Positions 1 to 6,500 of a DNA stretch of 61,949 nt are shown piece after piece. Source of the stretch: an uncultured Eubacteriales bacterium. GTDB lineage: Bacteria; Bacillota; Clostridia; Peptostreptococcales; Anaerovoracaceae. Position 1 is the first letter of the stretch. Each line of letters begins with the position of its first letter. A program made the position numbers and the translations under genes. Under the pieces are notes generated by a model. That model was not told the DNA's origin and ran no database searches. It was given only the letters and a program-made list of their open reading frames with translations. The stretch is taken from positions 1-61,949 of the forward strand of contig CACYLW010000010.1 in the NCBI GenBank assembly GCA_902775345.1. The letters run 5' to 3'.

Positions 1-33
1 GGGGCTGTCGCACAATAAAAGTGTGGCAGCCCC
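1..33. terminator. Hairpin terminator, left copy of an inverted repeat pair
   Basis: Imperfect palindrome: GGGGCTG...CAGCCCC arms enclose CGCAC/GTGTG inner arms and an AATAAAA loop. It lies directly downstream of the reverse-strand TetR gene, so it can terminate that transcript. A near reverse-complement copy lies at 1307-1341. Confidence 0.6.
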
Positions 34-35
34 AT

Positions 36-620
36 TTATCCGGCGTTATCCGGCGCATTCCCGGTAGCCAGAGCGTTCTGTATTATCAGCTCCGCTGACC
101 CTCTCTTGAGCTGGCATATCCTGTGCATATCCTGAACGTACTCTTCGCTCATGCCGCACTGCAGCCAGTCGATGATCAGCCCGAAACATGCGCACTTGTG
201 GTACCTGATGAAGAGCTCCCTGTCGCTTTCGGATACAGGCACGTCAGGGAAGACCGTTTCCGAGTATTTTCTGATCACGTGCTCGCATATCCTCCACAGA
301 GAAGAAATGTTGGAGTGGCTGCCCGAACTGAATATGTGCATGATGACGCGCTTGTTGGCGCGGGCGAATTCCATTGCCGCAGCAATGCACTCATCTATGG
401 AGTTGAGCTGCGGATACTCAAGTACAAAATCATCCGCTTTATCTGACAGGATGCCCTCAAGAAGTGCGGGGATATCCTGGTAGTGGTAGTAGAAAGTGTT
501 GCGGTTGATCCCGCATCGCTCAGTTATATCTCTTACAGTTATCTTCTCTAGAGGCTTTTCGGCAAGGATATCCAGAAAAGCCTGGTTGATCGCTTTCTTG
601 GTAAGCTCAGAAGCGGCCAT
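36..620 (-). CDS. TetR/AcrR family transcriptional regulator
   Basis: One-component repressor of 194 residues. The N-terminal helix-turn-helix spans about residues 25-55, with the family pattern ITVRDITERCGINRNTFYYH; the rest is the helical ligand and dimer domain, with no close family recognised. I chose the ATG at 620 because an AAAGGGGG ribosome binding site lies about 7 bases upstream; the frame stays open to 701 but without a better start. It is divergent from a small membrane-protein gene at 823. The shared gap holds a perfect TGACC-ATA-GGTCA dyad, a likely operator for this protein. Ligand and target beyond the neighbour are unknown. Confidence 0.9.
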   Translation of the reverse strand: MAASELTKKAINQAFLDILAEKPLEKITVRDITERCGINRNTFYYHYQDIPALLEGILSDKADDFVLEYPQLNSIDECIAAAMEFARANKRVIMHIFSSGSHSNISSLWRICEHVIRKYSETVFPDVPVSESDRELFIRYHKCACFGLIIDWLQCGMSEEYVQDMHRICQLKRGSAELIIQNALATGNAPDNAG

Positions 621-752
621 ATGAGAACCCCCTTTCATTGCTTTGGCCTGAAAGTCAGGCAAAACCGGTGATTTGCCCGGTTTCTGTGCATCACCTGACA
701 ATTATCTGTGCAACATCCTTTCCCGGAGAGTTATTATGATGCCGGTAAAAGA

Positions 753-765
753 TGACCATAGGTCA
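753..765. promoter_or_regulatory. Candidate TetR operator
   Basis: TGACCATAGGTCA, 5-bp perfect arms around ATA, in the divergent gap between the TetR gene and the membrane-protein gene. It sits next to a GATAAT -10-like hexamer at 766-771, so binding would block transcription of the + strand gene. Assignment to this TetR is inferred from position. Confidence 0.5.
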
Positions 766-822
766 GATAATGATATCAGATGGCAGTCTGAAATTAAAGA
801 TTCATGAAAGGTCGTGAAAGAT

Positions 823-1290
823 ATGAAGATTAGTAAAAGAGCTATAAACGTAGCGGTATTTACAGCTGTGGCTCTGATGTTCGTTATGGTTTTCGGTTAC
901 ACATTCAGAATGTTCAGCGAGATCAAAGCTATGGATCTCAGCGGACTTGATTCAGATAAAATGGGCATCGCAGCGACAGATATGACAGAGGACAGCAGCA
1001 AGGCTGAGCCGGGCGAGGCTGATGCGGTCGCCAAAGTTGAGACTGTAATGCTGAACAGCGTGGATGCCAGGGACATGACAGCCAGCATCAGGGCAGACTA
1101 TGACAACAACAGAATGGTCCTCCTGATCCTCTCGGACGGAACCGAGGCGGCAGCAAAAGCAGATGACCCGGCAGGGTGGAATAAGGTCATCGAACTCGGA
1201 GACACCTGCTCAGCAGAAGGTGAGCAGATCCTCAGCAGAAGCGGACTGGAAGGCTGGAGCTTCGATGTTGAGATCCTGAACGATACCTAA
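823..1290 (+). CDS. Hypothetical single-pass membrane protein
   Basis: Protein of 155 residues not recognised as a known family. Residues about 9-28 form one hydrophobic segment (INVAVFTAVALMFVMVFGY) that would anchor it or act as an uncleaved signal. The rest is acidic, rich in Asp, Glu, Ala and Ser, and probably extracytoplasmic. I prefer the ATG at 823 over the GTG at 814 because the GAAAGG motif at 806-811 is well spaced only for the former. It is divergent from the TetR gene and lies with it between matching hairpins, so it is the likely regulated partner. Function unknown. Confidence 0.65.
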   Translation: MKISKRAINVAVFTAVALMFVMVFGYTFRMFSEIKAMDLSGLDSDKMGIAATDMTEDSSKAEPGEADAVAKVETVMLNSVDARDMTASIRADYDNNRMVLLILSDGTEAAAKADDPAGWNKVIELGDTCSAEGEQILSRSGLEGWSFDVEILNDT

Positions 1291-1306
1291 CCCGCATAAC
1301 TGAAAT

Positions 1307-1341
1307 GGGGCTGCCACATTTTATCCAAATGCGACAGCCCC
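1307..1341. terminator. Hairpin terminator, right copy of an inverted repeat pair
   Basis: GGGGCTGCCACATT...GCGACAGCCCC hairpin just after the small membrane-protein gene, followed by ATTTATTATT. It is almost the reverse complement of the hairpin at 1-33. Together they bracket the two-gene module. Confidence 0.65.
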
Positions 1342-1367
1342 ATTTATTATTGATTATGCTATTATTA
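1342..1367 (+). promoter_or_regulatory. Extended -10 promoter, duplicated at 4805-4835
   Basis: TG-C-TATTAT extended -10 with hexamer at 1360-1365. The stretch CATTTATTAT...TTGATTATGCTATTATTA recurs at 4805-4835 with a 3-base insertion. No -35 consensus is visible. It would drive the RNA starting near 1372. Confidence 0.55.
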
Positions 1368-1371
1368 GTGC

Positions 1372-1490
1372 AAAAGCTCGTGGTTCTGTCTTGGAAACTA
1401 TTATGGTGAGCCTAACACGGGCGGGCCTTTGCCGCGGTAGTAAGACCGCCATCGTTATGCTCCAGAGAGAAATCTCCGGAGCTCTTTTTC
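1372..1490 (+). ncRNA. Putative structured small RNA, class unknown
   Basis: About 115 bases between an extended -10 promoter (TATTAT 1360-1365) and a clear intrinsic terminator, with no ORF. The terminator stem is GCTCC-A-GAGA / TCTC-C-GGAGC with a GAAA loop at 1459-1482, followed by CTTTTTC. The body is locally G+C-rich and can form GCGG/CCGC and GCC/GGGC short helices around 1424-1452. I compared it by eye with the lysine, SAM, TPP, cobalamin, glycine, c-di-GMP, fluoride, ZTP, guanidine, preQ1, 6S, SRP and RNase P consensus features I know, and none fits. The next gene (Fic, 1585) has its own promoter, so this looks like a free-standing RNA rather than a leader. Confidence 0.4.
1459..1490 (+). 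terminator. Intrinsic terminator of the putative small RNA
   Basis: A 9-bp stem with one mismatch (GCTCC.GAGA with TCTC.GGAGC), a GAAA tetraloop and a following T-rich tract. Confidence 0.75.
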
Positions 1491-1521
1491 TTTACTTTTT
1501 CATCAGTTGAATCGAAGAATA

Positions 1522-1551
1522 TTTACTTCCAGACGTCAAATTCGCTATAAT
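1522..1551 (+). promoter_or_regulatory. Promoter of the Fic gene
   Basis: -10 TATAAT at 1546-1551 and a -35-like TTTACT at 1522-1527 with an 18-base spacer. It lies 33 bases upstream of the Fic start codon. Confidence 0.6.
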
Positions 1552-1584
1552 AAGTAAAGAATTGTAGAAGAGGAGTAAGCAGAG

Positions 1585-2496
1585 ATGTTTTCATATGAAA
1601 AACTGGAAGCAGCTTTAAAAGAAAAAGGGATCAGCAAAACAATGCTATCTGAGGATCTGGGTCTTTCCTCAAGAACGGTCGCCAAGATCGCAAAGGGCGA
1701 AAAGCTTTCCAAAAGGAGCATGCAAAAGATTGCGGATTATCTTGACCTGCCGGCTGATGACTTAGTACGGGAAGTTTCTGACAACATGATCCTTCAAACA
1801 CTTAGGGATGAAAAAGAAATGAAGCTGTCCGGAGGCCTTTACCATGAGCTTCAGGTCAGGATGACTTACAATTCGAATCACATAGAGGGCAGCAAGCTTT
1901 CAGAAGAACAAACACGAATGATCTTTGAGACGAATACCATCGATATAGGTGATGGTATCCCTGTAGATGATATTCTTGAAACGGTGCATCATTTCCGAGC
2001 CATTGATTATGTGATCGACAATGCTGAAGTCATGCTTTCAGAAGATGTTATCAAGCAGCTGCATTTTATCCTGAAACATGATACAAAAGACTCGACTCTT
2101 TCATGGTTTGCAGTCGGTGATTATAAAAAGCGCGCAAATGTTGTCGGCGGCAGGGAAACATCAAAGCCGTCCGAAGTGCATAAGAACATGAAAGCTTTGA
2201 TAGATGAATATAACGAAAAGAAGTGTGTCACAATAGAAGATATCATCGCATTCCATGCAGAGTTCGAATATATCCATCCGTTCCAGGATGGAAACGGCAG
2301 AGTCGGACGGCTTGTGGCTCTGAAGGAATGTCTTCGCCATAATGTGATACCGTTTATTATCGAAGATTCTAAAAAAGCATATTACTACAGAGGCCTTGCC
2401 GAATGGCGTAATGAAAAGGGCTGGCTCATTGATACTTGTCTGGATGGGCAGGATACATTCGGGAGGCTGCTGGCCATGCTGGAGATCGATAATTAG
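1585..2496 (+). CDS. HTH-Fic family AMP-transferase (class II Fic)
   Basis: 303 residues. Residues 1-60 form an XRE-like helix-turn-helix (SKTMLSEDLGLSSRTVAKIA), and the Fic fold follows. The catalytic motif HPFQDGNGRVGR at 231-242 matches HxFx(D/E)GNGRxxR completely, so AMP transfer from ATP to a target hydroxyl is expected. The autoinhibitory motif S97-NHI-E101-G102 lies N-terminal to the core, which defines class II. The start follows an AAGAGGAG ribosome binding site. The gene has its own promoter and stands alone beside an apparent integration scar, so it may be cargo of a mobile island. Toxin or regulator status cannot be told from sequence; no separate antitoxin is adjacent. Confidence 0.9.
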   Translation: MFSYEKLEAALKEKGISKTMLSEDLGLSSRTVAKIAKGEKLSKRSMQKIADYLDLPADDLVREVSDNMILQTLRDEKEMKLSGGLYHELQVRMTYNSNHIEGSKLSEEQTRMIFETNTIDIGDGIPVDDILETVHHFRAIDYVIDNAEVMLSEDVIKQLHFILKHDTKDSTLSWFAVGDYKKRANVVGGRETSKPSEVHKNMKALIDEYNEKKCVTIEDIIAFHAEFEYIHPFQDGNGRVGRLVALKECLRHNVIPFIIEDSKKAYYYRGLAEWRNEKGWLIDTCLDGQDTFGRLLAMLEIDN

Positions 2497-2531
2497 AATC
2501 GACCTGGGCGGATATCGCTCAGACCTGCGGC

Positions 2532-2553
2532 TGAGTCCGCAAATGAGTCCGCA
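2532..2553. repeat. Tandem 10-bp direct repeats near the tmRNA-like fragment
   Basis: Two exact copies of TGAGTCCGCA (2532-2541 and 2544-2553) separated by AA, immediately upstream of the tmRNA 3'-end-like fragment. Short direct repeats beside a tRNA or tmRNA end resemble arm-type sites for tyrosine recombinases; this role is inferred. Confidence 0.5.
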
Positions 2554-2585
2554 GGGTTTTCAGAAACGTTGAAAATCCAATACTT

Positions 2586-2617
2586 GGACCTGGGTTCGAT
2601 TCCTGTCATCTCCACCA
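2586..2617 (+). pseudogene. tmRNA (ssrA) 3'-end remnant, likely attachment site
   Basis: The sequence has the hallmark tmRNA 3' end: a GGTTCGATTCC T-loop region and a CATCTCCACCA acceptor tail, ending CCA at 2617. Only about 90 bases separate it from the Fic stop codon, too few for a complete tmRNA of about 350 bases, and no 5' half is visible upstream. The T-stem is imperfect: only four pairs including two G-U can form. This is what remains when an integrative element uses the ssrA 3' end as its insertion site. No integrase is present within the window. Confidence 0.6.
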
Positions 2618-2657
2618 ACTAAAATGGGTCCATATGGACCCATTTTACGTTGGTGGA
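2611..2657. repeat. Large palindrome at the tmRNA-like end
   Basis: A perfect 26-bp palindrome (2621-2646, centre GGTCCATATGGACC) is extended by outer arms TCCACCAAC (2611-2619) and GTTGGTGGA (2649-2657). The inner part would act as the terminator of the former tmRNA. The outer arm reuses the CCA end itself, which is unusual. Confidence 0.7.
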
Positions 2658-2724
2658 ATATGATCGAAGGCCGAACCCACATCCAAGACAGCCGGATATT
2701 TCCCAGAACACGCGCGGATCATAA

Positions 2725-2769
2725 GACTTCCGTCCTAAACACGGAAAATGAACTCCCGGGACGGAAGTC
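2725..2769. repeat. Alternative-hairpin element
   Basis: 11-bp perfect arms GACTTCCGTCC (2725-2735) and GGACGGAAGTC (2759-2769). A competing 6-bp hairpin TTCCGT/ACGGAA (2728-2733 with 2741-2746) uses the same left arm. The two folds exclude each other. No gene lies within 2658-2920; otherwise I see only a GGCCGCGCGGCC palindrome at 2869-2880. Confidence 0.45.
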
Positions 2770-2920
2770 AGTATGCGGGCATGTCTCTTGCTAGGCGGAA
2801 AGGTGATTATTAAACTACAGGTTGAATAGACATCAATTGACACTTGTGATATATTCATCCTGGAAAGAGGCCGCGCGGCCGGTGATAAACCAAGTAATAG
2901 AAAGAGGAACAAGAAAACAA

Positions 2921-3055
2921 ATGTTATATCTAATATTTGCATCGAAGAGCATGAATACAGAATCAAAACCTCAGGGTATTGACCTGATGGGGCGTTGCTT
3001 TATGTGCAAATACGAGACAAGAACGATTGGAGTGCGGCATGGCATAGGTAATTGA
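2921..3055 (+). CDS. Possible 44-residue protein upstream of rtcB
   Basis: A short frame starting ATG 2921 with a weak AGAGGA about 14 bases upstream. It contains a CFMCKYE segment with a CxxC pair. It ends before the terminator at 3084-3117. There is no family match that I recognise and codon use is not convincing; it may be leader RNA or decayed sequence instead of a gene. Confidence 0.15.
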   Translation: MLYLIFASKSMNTESKPQGIDLMGRCFMCKYETRTIGVRHGIGN

Positions 3056-3083
3056 TCATGCGCATATAAGATAGAAGTATCAG

Positions 3084-3117
3084 ATCCGCTTGTCTCACCG
3101 GGACAGGCGGATTTTTT
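3084..3117 (+). terminator. Intrinsic terminator upstream of rtcB
   Basis: Stem ATCCGCTTGTC (3084-3094) with GACAGGCGGAT (3102-3112, one G-U pair), followed by six T. It lies only 16 bases before the rtcB start codon, so it either ends an upstream transcript or acts as an attenuator for rtcB. No separate rtcB promoter is evident between them. Confidence 0.8.
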
Positions 3118-3132
3118 CATAGGAGGAAAGAA

Positions 3133-4332
3133 ATGTTAGAGATCAAGGGCAAAGTAAATACAGCATTATGCTTTGCCAGAGTAGTAGAAGATGAGGCTAT
3201 CGCTCAGATACGGAGAATGTGCGATACCGAGATGACGAGAGGCAGCCGTATCAGGATCATGCCTGACGTGCACGCCGGAAAGGGCTGCACGATTGGTACG
3301 ACAATGACGATCACGGATAAGGCAGTCCCTAATGTAGTCGGCGTAGATATCGGCTGCGGCATGTACACAGTCAAGCTGGGCAAAGTAGATATCGACTTCG
3401 AGAAGGTCGATGAGGCATGCCACATGATCCCATCAGGCTTCGATACATGGGACAGGGTAATGTGGCCATTCGATCTGACAGAACTGAGATGCTACAGAGA
3501 GCTTGAAAGAGCAAAGAGACTGAGCAAGTCGCTTGGGACACTCGGAGGAGGCAATCACTTCATCGAGATCGACGCAGCGGAAGATGGTACTAAGTATCTC
3601 GTCATCCACTCAGGCTCAAGAAACCTCGGCAAGCAGGTAGCGGAATATTACCAACAGCTCGCCATCGATCTGAATCACGGCAAGGAAGAATACTTCGCTA
3701 AGCGTGATCAGATAATCGAGGAGTACAAGGCTGCAGGCAGAAAGAGAGAGATACAGGCTGCACTCAAGGCTCTCAAATGGGAGAAGAAGGATGCAGATGT
3801 ACCTGATGACCTCTGCTATCTGTATGGACAATACCTGGAAGACTACCTTCATGACGTAGTCATTTGCCAGAGATTTGCAAGACTCAACCGTGAGAAGATG
3901 GCTGAAGTCATATTCGGGCACACAGGCCTTGAGGCACTGGAGGCTTTCCACACGATCCATAACTATATCGATACAGATGAGATGATCCTGAGAAAGGGAG
4001 CTATAGCAGCTCATGCAGGCGAACTGGTTCTGATCCCTGTCAACATGAGAGACGGATCAGTCCTGGCAACAGGCAAGGGCAATCCGGACTGGAACTTTTC
4101 AGCACCGCACGGTGCAGGTCGTATCATGTCGAGAACAAAAGCCAAGGACGTGATCGAGATGGAAGATTACAGGAAGGCTATGGAGGGCATCTACACCACA
4201 TCGGTAAGTACAGCTACTCTGGATGAAGCTCCGATGGCTTACAAATCACTCGAAGACATCATCGATGTCATTGAAGAATCAGTAGATGTAATAGAAGTTT
4301 TAAAACCAATATTCAATTATAAGGCAGGCTAG
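3133..4332 (+). CDS. rtcB: RtcB-family RNA 3'-phosphate/5'-OH ligase
   Basis: 399 residues. RtcB joins RNA 2',3'-cyclic phosphate or 3'-phosphate ends to 5'-OH ends using GTP and Mn2+, repairing cleaved tRNA or other RNA. Diagnostic motifs are present in order: MPDVHAGKGCTIG (43-55), VGVDIGCGM with metal ligands D72 and C75, GGGNHFIEI with H142, HSGSRNLG at 159-166 and SAPHGAGR with H326, the expected guanylated histidine. It is shorter than E. coli RtcB (about 408) but not missing a core motif. An AGGAGG-like site precedes the start. A small XRE regulator follows, and a fragment of a DUF2828-like protein lies beyond it, a context suggesting RNA damage repair. Confidence 0.93.
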   Translation: MLEIKGKVNTALCFARVVEDEAIAQIRRMCDTEMTRGSRIRIMPDVHAGKGCTIGTTMTITDKAVPNVVGVDIGCGMYTVKLGKVDIDFEKVDEACHMIPSGFDTWDRVMWPFDLTELRCYRELERAKRLSKSLGTLGGGNHFIEIDAAEDGTKYLVIHSGSRNLGKQVAEYYQQLAIDLNHGKEEYFAKRDQIIEEYKAAGRKREIQAALKALKWEKKDADVPDDLCYLYGQYLEDYLHDVVICQRFARLNREKMAEVIFGHTGLEALEAFHTIHNYIDTDEMILRKGAIAAHAGELVLIPVNMRDGSVLATGKGNPDWNFSAPHGAGRIMSRTKAKDVIEMEDYRKAMEGIYTTSVSTATLDEAPMAYKSLEDIIDVIEESVDVIEVLKPIFNYKAG

Positions 4333-4342
4333 GCCGGTACAT

Positions 4343-4373
4343 CCTTTTCCGGTCAATGCCTGGCCGGAAAAGG
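4343..4373 (+). promoter_or_regulatory. Hairpin occluding the ribosome binding site of the XRE gene
   Basis: Perfect 10-bp arms CCTTTTCCGG (4343-4352) and CCGGAAAAGG (4364-4373) with an 11-base loop, between rtcB and the XRE gene. The right arm overlaps the AGGAG (4371-4375) that would serve the start at 4386. It could lower translation or protect the rtcB mRNA end; there is no T-tract, so it is not a standard terminator. Confidence 0.55.
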
Positions 4374-4385
4374 AGAGAAAATGCA

Positions 4386-4655
4386 ATGAACGTTAGAGTG
4401 GTCGGTGCAGTCACGGTACCAGTCATCGACCTTAGAGCAACAGGCCAGAACATCAAGAACCTCAGGGTTGATGCGGGCATCTCTGTAAGAGATCTCCAGA
4501 ACATCCTCGGATTCACCAACCCACAGGCGATTTACAAGTGGCAGAACGGTGACAGTATTCCATCGATCGACAACCTTGTTATCCTTGCGGCCGTACTTGG
4601 AGTCACTGTCGATGAGATCCTCGTTCAGAGCTCCGTACCAAGATCCGGATTATAG
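4386..4655 (+). CDS. Small XRE-family HTH regulator
   Basis: 89 residues from the ATG at 4386. Residues about 20-78 are a Cro/C1-type helix-turn-helix (NIKNLRVDAGISVRDLQNIL, then NPQAIYKWQNGDSIPSIDNL). The N-terminal 19 residues are a short strand-rich tail. No ligand domain is present. The start is the only in-frame ATG suitably placed after AGGAG at 4371-4375, and that site is buried in a hairpin. It is 53 bases downstream of rtcB on the same strand and probably co-transcribed, so it may regulate the RNA-repair unit. Confidence 0.8.
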   Translation: MNVRVVGAVTVPVIDLRATGQNIKNLRVDAGISVRDLQNILGFTNPQAIYKWQNGDSIPSIDNLVILAAVLGVTVDEILVQSSVPRSGL

Positions 4656-4840
4656 AAAAAGCTAAGAGAAAGTACGCAAGATTCGGCTACAGGCTGCCTA
4701 ACGTCGTGTTCCGGAATGTCCGGAGCCGTAACAGACAGCAGCCTGTAACCATGAACGAGCAGGGAGTCGCACTCGTCAGCGAATGCCTTGGAATAATACC
4801 AGGGCATTTATTATGCATTGATTATGCTATTATTAAATGA
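4649..4840 (+). pseudogene. C-terminal remnant resembling a DUF2828-type protein
   Basis: A frame open from 4649 to the TGA at 4838-4840, with no start codon of its own, encodes segments like YGYRLPNVVF-like text: KYARFGYRLPNVVFRNV, then QQPVTMNEQGVALVS. From memory of the family, DUF2828 proteins (related to the vWA/TROVE-like RNA-binding fold) carry a closely similar stretch (LPxVVFWNV...PV...GVALVSG) near their C-terminus. Here the match starts abruptly next to the XRE stop codon and fails after LVS, where the expected G is replaced and the frame runs into a promoter. Everything N-terminal is gone. I read it as a deletion remnant beside rtcB. Confidence 0.5.
4805..4835 (+). promoter_or_regulatory. 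Extended -10 promoter, second copy
   Basis: TGCTATTAT with hexamer at 4828-4833. The 28-base neighbourhood nearly duplicates 1342-1367. It probably drives the acetyltransferase gene at 4897. Confidence 0.55.
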
Positions 4841-4896
4841 AAAGAAATAAAAAGCGCAATTTCTGAGTGCTGGATTCAAGTTTATAGGTGTAATGT

Positions 4897-5400
4897 ATGA
4901 TTTTCAGAGAGCTGAGATCAGATGAATATGACTTGCTGAAGACTTTTCTTTATGAAGCGATCTTTGTTCCGGAGGGGGAAATGCCACCGGAACGATCCAT
5001 AACAGAGCTGCCGGAGCTTGCCTTGTATTACGAGGGCTTTGGGAAAGGAGAGGCTGATTACTGCTTAGTAGCTGATGATGATGGCCTTGTTGTCGGAGCG
5101 GCATGGACACGTATCATGGATGATTACGGACATATTGATGACGAAACGCCTTCACTTGCGATGTCTGTGCTGAAAGATCATCGGGGCCGGGGCATAGGTG
5201 CTCATCTCCTTCAGGAACTGATCAGTCTTTTGAATGAAAAAGGATATAAAAGGATTTCGCTGGCAGTTCAGAAAGCGAATTATGCAGTTCGCATGTATGA
5301 TCGGGCCGGATTCCGGACGATTCTGGAAAACGACGATGAATACATTATGGTATGTGACTTGCTGAATGAAGCAGAAATATATAACGATGGCAAAGTATAA
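4897..5400 (+). CDS. GNAT family N-acetyltransferase
   Basis: 167 residues, a single GNAT domain that would transfer acetyl from acetyl-CoA to an unknown amine. The acetyl-CoA loop is visible as HRGRGIGA at 95-102, preceded by a strand ending SLAMSVLKD. The later KANYAVRMYDRAGF segment (126-139) is the usual C-terminal part of the fold. An AGGTG lies 9 bases before the ATG. It appears to be transcribed from the extended -10 promoter at 4828-4833. Substrate cannot be named; the sequence resembles general clostridial GNAT proteins. Confidence 0.85.
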   Translation: MIFRELRSDEYDLLKTFLYEAIFVPEGEMPPERSITELPELALYYEGFGKGEADYCLVADDDGLVVGAAWTRIMDDYGHIDDETPSLAMSVLKDHRGRGIGAHLLQELISLLNEKGYKRISLAVQKANYAVRMYDRAGFRTILENDDEYIMVCDLLNEAEIYNDGKV

Positions 5401-5485
5401 AGGCGGCGCTTTTGTGCATTTACTGTGATATTATGAAAAAAGAGAAACAGTCAGACCATTGAAGCTTACTGAGGAGAAGTACACG

Positions 5486-6409
5486 ATGAAAGATCTGGAT
5501 AAACATACATGTCAGATAGCGCTGGTTCAGGCTGAGCCGGTTCTGTTCAATAAACAGGAAAGCCTGAATAAGGCGCTGGCTTATATCGAAGAGGCGGCAA
5601 AAAATAAGGCAGAAATGATAGTGTTCCCTGAGCTTTTTATTCCGGGATATCCTGTCGGCATGAACTTCGGATTCAGTGTCGGCAAGAGGACGGAACCGGG
5701 CCGGGAAGACTGGAAGAGATACTATGATGCTTCTGTCGTGGCAGGCGGAAAGGAGTTTGCTGCGCTCGCTGATGCAGCGAAAAAGGCTTCTGCATATATC
5801 AGTATAGGTTTCTCTGAAAGGGATGCCGTGGGCGGTACTTTATATAACAGCAATGCAATTTTCGAACCCGACGGAACATATAAAGTGCATCGCAAACTGA
5901 AACCTACAGGGTCAGAAAGACTTGTGTGGGGAGATGCCGATAAAAACTACTTTCCGGTCACGGAAACACCATGGGGTCCTGTGGGCAGCCTCATATGCTG
6001 GGAAAGCTATATGCCGCTTGCCAGAGTAGCTTTGTATCAGAAAGGGATAACGATCTACATCTCGCCTAATACAAACGATAATCCTGAATGGCAGGCAACC
6101 ATCCAGCATATAGCGATAGAAGGCAAATGCTATTTTATCAATGCCGACATGGTGATCAGAAAAGAGTCATATCCTGATGACCTGAATGCCAAAGCCGAGA
6201 TAGCAGCACTGCCGGAAATGGTGTGCCGGGGGGGCAGCTGCATAATAGATCCATACGGGCACTACGTTACAGATCCTGTATGGGATGAAGAGACGATAAT
6301 ATATGCTGAACTGGACATGGAGCTTCCGGCTGCATGCAAAATGGAACATGATGCTGTCGGCCATTACGCAAGGCCTGATGTGTTGCAGCTGGTCGTATCG
6401 GATATTTGA
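5486..6409 (+). CDS. Nitrilase / carbon-nitrogen hydrolase
   Basis: 307 residues. The catalytic triad of the nitrilase superfamily is complete: E49 (IVFPELFIPGYP), K137 (HRKLKPT) and C171 (GSLICWESY). The CWE sequence and HRKLxPT are typical of branch 1 true nitrilases, which hydrolyse nitriles to carboxylic acids and ammonia, and not of amidases. I chose ATG 5486 because GAGGAG at 5471-5476 is correctly spaced; an in-frame TTG at 5459 lacks such a site. It is a cytoplasmic enzyme, between an acetyltransferase and a DUF4317 gene with no pathway partner visible. Substrate is unknown. Confidence 0.9.
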   Translation: MKDLDKHTCQIALVQAEPVLFNKQESLNKALAYIEEAAKNKAEMIVFPELFIPGYPVGMNFGFSVGKRTEPGREDWKRYYDASVVAGGKEFAALADAAKKASAYISIGFSERDAVGGTLYNSNAIFEPDGTYKVHRKLKPTGSERLVWGDADKNYFPVTETPWGPVGSLICWESYMPLARVALYQKGITIYISPNTNDNPEWQATIQHIAIEGKCYFINADMVIRKESYPDDLNAKAEIAALPEMVCRGGSCIIDPYGHYVTDPVWDEETIIYAELDMELPAACKMEHDAVGHYARPDVLQLVVSDI

Positions 6410-6500
6410 TTTTGATCAGGAATATGACCCGGAAAGGTGGTAAACTGTATGGGCAAATACAGAGTGCCGCTTTTTTCGTGCGGACAGACAGGAGAAAACA

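Noticed and set aside
1-1341. Insertion sequence
   Set aside because: The hairpin pair resembles terminal repeats, but there is no transposase and no visible target duplication inside the window.
2586-2617. Functional tRNA
   Set aside because: Only a T-loop and acceptor tail are present, with no D-arm or anticodon arm at the required distance.
2822-3055. 77-residue frame before rtcB
   Set aside because: No good ribosome site for the long version and no recognisable family; only the shorter 44-residue version is listed, at low confidence.
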